This document shows, in pieces, positions 23,890-27,433 of a stretch of 27,433 nucleotides of DNA (position 1 is the first letter of the stretch; every line of letters begins with the position of its first letter). The position numbers and the translations under genes were made by a program. This DNA is from Eutrophocola sp049446715 (GTDB taxonomy: Bacteria > Pseudomonadota > Gammaproteobacteria > Pseudomonadales > Pseudohongiellaceae), in assembly GCA_049446715.1 (NCBI GenBank), contig JBMTQX010000041.1, positions 1 to 27,433 on the forward strand. The letters are read 5' to 3'. The notes below the pieces were generated by a model. That model saw only the letters and a program-made list of their open reading frames with translations, did not search any database and was not told where the DNA came from.

Positions 23890-26058
23890 GTGCTAAACAC
23901 AGGTAGTTTGAAATACAGGGCTTCTGGCTTCAGTGCCAGGGCCATGGTTACGGTTTTGACAGCGGTACTGTCCGTGCTGTTGTCATCCTGTGCCACCATG
24001 CAACAGGACAGGGAGTCCTCACGGACATCATCGGGAGCAGCCTCTGCGGCATCACGCAATCAGGCAACGGCAGAAGCACCGGTGGCGTCGAATGTCGCCA
24101 ACGCGTCCACCAGTGGGGTCCGGGAAGAGGAAGACCCCGGCATCAACCGGACCGGTCGGGTGATTCAACTGGGCCGTTTCGTCGAGGAAATCCCGACAGT
24201 TGAGGTGCCTGAAGGCACCACCGTTGAACTGAATTACGAACAGGAAGACCTGCGCCTGGTGTTTGAACAGCTCGGTGATGAACTGCAGATCAATATGGTC
24301 ATCGACCCGACCATAGACACCAAGGTCAGCCTGCGCTCTTCGCCAGACAATCCGCTGCAGTATGAAGACCTTTGGCCATTGATGCGCATGCTTGCGCGTA
24401 ATGCCGGCGTAGCCATTGAACAGGCCGGCAATGTTTTTCGTTTCATGCGCAACGAGTCCAATATTCCCGCTGAAATTGTCATGCCCGGCTGGCTGGGTGA
24501 TGCCACTTCCTCGGAGGTCATGCAAGTGACGCCATTGACCTATATTTCTGTCGAGTCTGCTCTGAACCTGCTGAACCCACTGATTCGTCCCGATGGATCC
24601 ATCGTGCGCCTGGGCCAGGCCAACGTCATTGGTATCAGCGGCACCCCGCAACAGCTGGAACGCGTCAACGCCTTGCTGCAAATCATTGATGATGATCCGT
24701 TCCAAAGCCAGGGCATACAGCTTTATGAGCTGCTGAACTCGCAGGCCGCCGATGTGGCCACCGAGCTCACCGGCATTCTGACACTCGTCGAGGGAGAGCA
24801 ATCCTCCTATCAGGTGATGGGGCTTGAGCGTATCAATGCCTTGCTCGTCATCGCCCCGGCCAATCGCGGGTTTGACGAAGTCACACGCTGGATTCGTATC
24901 CTAGATGCCGAAAGCCAGGAACAGGTGGAACAGCTGTTCTTCTACAAGGTTAAGAACCTCAATGCCACCACACTCGCTGCAACCCTGACCCAGGTATTCG
25001 AGCAGGAAGAAGGCAGCGTTGACGTCTCAGAAGACGATGTCGCAGCGCCGGTGCAGCCGGCAACCGACGGTGAGGGACCAGCGACTGCCGCCACAACCGA
25101 CGTCGCCGCCACTGCCAACGACAACGTGGTATCGGCCAATATTTCAGTGCGAATCGTTGCCGATGAAGACACCAACAGCCTCCTGGTCAGGGGTACGCCG
25201 CGTGAGTACCGTCAGCTGCTGACCACGATCAACAATCTTGATACACCGCCGCCCCAGGTGCTCATCAATGCGGTCATAGGCCAGGTAACTTTAACGGATG
25301 AAACCCGCTTTGGTGTCGACTGGCGCCGGGTATCCCAGAATGCCAATACCGGCATCGTCAGCTCCCGCCTCCTGCCCCAGACCGGCCTGCTCCAGGAAAA
25401 CGGTAATGCGGCGGTGGGTTCCGGCCTGATCCTGACCCGGACGTTCAATGACGGCTCTTCGATCATAGATGCCACCCTTAACGCCATCGCACAGGACAAT
25501 GAAATCCGCCTGCTGGCAAGGCCCACCATTCTCGCCACCAATAACCAGGAAGGCGAGATCAAGGTTGGCCAGGCCGTGCCCATTGACCAGGGGCAGACAG
25601 TGTCGGGTAACGGTGTCGTCACGTCCAACGTGGCCTACCGTGATGTCGGTATCGTCATGACCATCACGCCACAGATTAACGACGATGGCTTCATCAACCT
25701 GGAAATTTTCCAGAGCCTGTCATCCGTTGAAGGCGGTACCGGTGTGGCAAATAACCCGGTGTTTTCTAACCAGGAAATCACTACAACGGCTGTTGTTTCT
25801 GATGGGGCAACGATCACCCTGGGCGGCCTGATCCAGGAAGATAATGCAGACCAGAACACCGGCATTCCCGGGCTGCAGAAAATTCCCGTGCTGGGCGGCC
25901 TGTTTTCGTACCAACAGATCTCGTCCGTGCGCAGGGAATTGTTTGTTATTCTCCGGCCACAGATCATCACCGGGGATGACACCGATGTTGAATACATGCG
26001 TGAACTCAGGAACAGCTTTGAGGCAGTTTCAGATCTTTTCGAAGATGCCGGACTTTGA
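23890..26058 (+). CDS. gspD: type II secretion secretin GspD, predicted lipoprotein
   Basis: This is the outer-membrane secretin channel, 722 residues, starting at GTG 23890 with GGAG upstream. The signal peptide ends in a lipobox LSSC with C34 followed by Ala, predicting outer-membrane lipidation. A low-complexity linker follows (about 40-80). An N0-like domain (about 115-190) and N-domains lead to the secretin beta-domain (about 455-690; VLINAVIGQVTL, RPTILATNNQEGEIKVGQAV, NVAYRDVGIVMTITPQI and GIPGLQKIPVLGGLFSY). An acidic Ala/Thr-rich insertion sits at about 375-415. Only about 27 residues follow the beta-domain, so there is no long pilotin-binding S-domain. Lipidated, self-piloting secretins are known in the Hxc system (HxcQ). 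Confidence 0.93.
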   Translation: MLNTGSLKYRASGFSARAMVTVLTAVLSVLLSSCATMQQDRESSRTSSGAASAASRNQATAEAPVASNVANASTSGVREEEDPGINRTGRVIQLGRFVEEIPTVEVPEGTTVELNYEQEDLRLVFEQLGDELQINMVIDPTIDTKVSLRSSPDNPLQYEDLWPLMRMLARNAGVAIEQAGNVFRFMRNESNIPAEIVMPGWLGDATSSEVMQVTPLTYISVESALNLLNPLIRPDGSIVRLGQANVIGISGTPQQLERVNALLQIIDDDPFQSQGIQLYELLNSQAADVATELTGILTLVEGEQSSYQVMGLERINALLVIAPANRGFDEVTRWIRILDAESQEQVEQLFFYKVKNLNATTLAATLTQVFEQEEGSVDVSEDDVAAPVQPATDGEGPATAATTDVAATANDNVVSANISVRIVADEDTNSLLVRGTPREYRQLLTTINNLDTPPPQVLINAVIGQVTLTDETRFGVDWRRVSQNANTGIVSSRLLPQTGLLQENGNAAVGSGLILTRTFNDGSSIIDATLNAIAQDNEIRLLARPTILATNNQEGEIKVGQAVPIDQGQTVSGNGVVTSNVAYRDVGIVMTITPQINDDGFINLEIFQSLSSVEGGTGVANNPVFSNQEITTTAVVSDGATITLGGLIQEDNADQNTGIPGLQKIPVLGGLFSYQQISSVRRELFVILRPQIITGDDTDVEYMRELRNSFEAVSDLFEDAGL

Positions 26059-26085
26059 TTCACGGGACGTTTACCGGAGTACTAC

Positions 26086-26478
26086 ATGAAAAAACACACA
26101 GGTTTTACCCTCATCGAACTGCTGGTCGTGATGGCCATTCTCGGCATGCTGGCGGCCCTGGTTGGCCCCGCCCTGTTTGGCAATCTCAGCAAGGGACAGC
26201 GCACCACAGCGGCTTCCCAGATCAGTAACCTGGAGTCTGCCCTGGACACCTATCGCCTGGATGTGGGCAGCTATCCGGAATCTCTGAGTGGACTGGTCAG
26301 TAATGACAGTGGCAGTCCGCGCTGGAATGGACCCTACATTCGTGATGAAGAAGTGCCTCTGGATCCATGGGACAACCCCTATCATTACGAGCCCAATGGC
26401 AGGGACTTCATCCTGATGTCCTATGGTGCTGACGGTGTTCGTGGCGGCGAAGGTGATGACGCCGATATCGGCAGCTAG
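26086..26478 (+). CDS. gspG: major pseudopilin GspG
   Basis: GspG forms the shaft of the T2SS pseudopilus. The 130-residue precursor has a short leader MKKHTG and the prepilin peptidase site G-FTLIELLVV, with the conserved E5 of the mature protein, then a hydrophobic helix. The family block DPWDNPYHYEPNGRDF and the C-terminal calcium-site region SYGADGVRGGEGDDADI are present, which identify GspG rather than a minor pseudopilin. GGAG precedes the ATG. The last 23 bases overlap the predicted gspH start. It is slightly short: the middle loop before WNGPYI is compact compared with typical 140-145-residue GspG. Confidence 0.94.
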   Translation: MKKHTGFTLIELLVVMAILGMLAALVGPALFGNLSKGQRTTAASQISNLESALDTYRLDVGSYPESLSGLVSNDSGSPRWNGPYIRDEEVPLDPWDNPYHYEPNGRDFILMSYGADGVRGGEGDDADIGS

Positions 26479-26998
26479 ACTGTCCGTTACCCACCAAGGC
26501 AAATCGTGTCAGCAGGGATTCACCCTGCTGGAACTGCTGGTTGTTCTCAGCATTATCGTCATTGCCTCGGCGGTCGTTCTGCCCAGCATTTCGAGCATGG
26601 AAACCAGCCAGCTGGTGGCGCAGGTCAGGCAAACAGCCAATGCCTTCAATTATGCCCGTCGTATAGCCATTGTGGAGGGGGCGCCACAACTGGCCATCCT
26701 GTTCCAGATGGACCCTGACGATCCGGATTTTCCCGATAGGCGTGGCGAAGTGTTGCAGCGGGCGACTATTCCGTTACTGGAGCAGTATGACGCCGTCATC
26801 TCCTTTCAATCAGACATCAACGAAGACCCTGACGTGCTCGAGATCATACAACTGGAATTTTTTCCTGAAGGTGGCAGCACCGGGGGCATCCTGCATTTCA
26901 CCCTGGACGATCTCACGGCCAGTATTCGCGTTGACCCGCTGACAGGAAAAATCGCCGTGCGTTATCCCGGCGAGGAGTTTGACGATGATGCCCTGTAA
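26456..26998 (+). CDS. gspH: minor pseudopilin GspH
   Basis: This is a minor pseudopilin at the tip of the T2SS pseudopilus. From ATG 26456 it has a 21-residue leader ending QQG, then FTLLELLVVLSIIVIASAVV, the prepilin site and hydrophobic helix with E5, followed by a beta-rich domain with a GspH-like VRQTANAFNYARRIAIVEG helix. Upstream in-frame starts (26423 ATG, 26453 GTG) would extend the overlap with gspG, so the exact start is uncertain. It follows gspG and precedes gspI, the canonical G-H-I order. It overlaps gspI by 14 bases. Confidence 0.86.
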   Translation: MTPISAARLSVTHQGKSCQQGFTLLELLVVLSIIVIASAVVLPSISSMETSQLVAQVRQTANAFNYARRIAIVEGAPQLAILFQMDPDDPDFPDRRGEVLQRATIPLLEQYDAVISFQSDINEDPDVLEIIQLEFFPEGGSTGGILHFTLDDLTASIRVDPLTGKIAVRYPGEEFDDDAL

Positions 26999-27389
26999 GT
27001 CATCGTTGATCAGCCCCAGAAACAAAGCCGCAGGCTTCACGCTCCTGGAGGTCATGGTCGCCCTGACGATCACTGGCATGGCTCTAGGCGCCCTGTTTGG
27101 CGTGATCGCCGGGAACAAACGCCTGGCATGGCGATCTGAGGAGGCGCTGGTCAAGACGATGCAGGTACGCAGCCTGATCAACTACTCCCAGCTCAATGAT
27201 GAGCTGGGTGAAGTGGTGGTTGATTTTGAAAATGACGAATTGTCCATACGCTCCGGTTATGAAATCGAAGCCCCTGAACGTAAAACCCAGGCCAGTATCA
27301 TGGCCTTGCGTGAATACGAAGTCATTGACGAGTTTGGCGAGTTGGTAACCACAGGTTCCTATTGGATAGAGCTGGAGCTGCCGGAATAA
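26985..27389 (+). CDS. gspI: minor pseudopilin GspI
   Basis: This is a minor pseudopilin of the tip complex (with J and K). I chose ATG 26985, seven bases after GAGGAG (26972-26977); ATG 26988 and TTG 26979 are alternatives. A 17-residue leader ends KAAG before FTLLEVMVALTITGMALGAL, the prepilin site with E5. The remaining roughly 95 residues are a compact globular domain (including LAWRSEEALVKTMQVRSLI). It overlaps the gspH end, so translation is coupled. The assignment as I rather than J rests on size and order. Confidence 0.85.
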   Translation: MMPCKSSLISPRNKAAGFTLLEVMVALTITGMALGALFGVIAGNKRLAWRSEEALVKTMQVRSLINYSQLNDELGEVVVDFENDELSIRSGYEIEAPERKTQASIMALREYEVIDEFGELVTTGSYWIELELPE

Positions 27390-27390
27390 G

Positions 27391-27433
27391 ATGATGACAT
27401 TCCGCCGACTGCAAACGGGCTTTACCCTGCTGG
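27391..27433 (+). CDS. gspJ: minor pseudopilin start, probably GspJ (cut by window edge)
   Basis: Only 14 codons are visible: MMTFRRLQTG followed by FTLL, a prepilin leader and cleavage site. ATG 27391 and ATG 27394 are both possible; the second has the better spacing from GGAA. It begins one base after the gspI stop. GspJ is inferred from position. Confidence 0.7.
   Translation, partial: MMTFRRLQTGFTLL

Noticed and set aside
24052..24801. 249-codon minus-strand frame opposite gspD
   Set aside because: It is antisense to the secretin N-domains, without recognisable motifs or a start context.
26423..26455. Longer gspH start at ATG 26423
   Set aside because: It would overlap gspG by 56 bases and give a 32-residue prepilin leader; ATG 26456 gives a shorter leader.

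Overview
The window is a gene-dense chromosomal segment of a gammaproteobacterium. The evidence is gene content and order: rsmB-fmt-def diverging from lysM-dprA-hemF-aroE, then a gamma-carbonic-anhydrase gene of the yrdA type, ctaA-ctaB-sco, znuBC/znuA, polA-engB, cytochrome c4 and dsbA. In Pseudomonas and relatives these blocks lie on both sides of the replication origin, so the segment is probably origin-proximal in a Pseudomonas- or Cellvibrio-like lineage. I cannot assign a genus. No phage, transposase, CRISPR array, rRNA or tRNA gene was seen.

Layout. Positions 1-1982 (minus): translation genes def, fmt and the start of rsmB. Positions 2245-6879 (plus): a LysM protein, dprA, a 376-base gap where relatives carry tsaC, hemF and aroE. 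Positions 6956-7501 (minus): a YrdA-type hexapeptide protein. Positions 7720-10739 (plus): a truncated cytochrome oxidase subunit II remnant, then heme A synthase, heme O synthase and a SCO copper chaperone. Positions 10759-13385: the divergent zinc importer znuCB/znuA. Positions 13442-16186: polA, whose 3'-5' exonuclease residues are replaced. Positions 16187-16679: a convergent non-coding region with a probable sigma-E-driven small RNA at the Spot 42/ErsA locus, followed by two short tandem-repeat families. Positions 16680-19125: engB (minus), cytochrome c4, dsbA and a strong terminator. Positions 19357 to the right edge: a type II secretion operon in the order L-M-E-F-D-G-H-I-J, with a lipoprotein secretin and no gspC in view.

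How the genes fit together. ctaA, ctaB and sco make heme A and deliver copper for an aa3-type oxidase, but its catalytic genes are missing here and only an N-terminal subunit II piece remains. The thiol oxidase DsbA and the diheme cytochrome c4 act in the periplasm; DsbA may help fold T2SS substrates. The secretion cluster encodes the inner-membrane platform (L, M, F), the ATPase (E), the outer-membrane channel (D) and pseudopilins (G, H, I, J), with translational coupling along much of the operon.

The observations most worth a second look are the candidate envelope-stress sRNA between polA and engB, the proofreading-dead DNA polymerase I, the collapsed cox operon, the 36-base tandem repeats, and the rearranged T2SS with a lipidated secretin.
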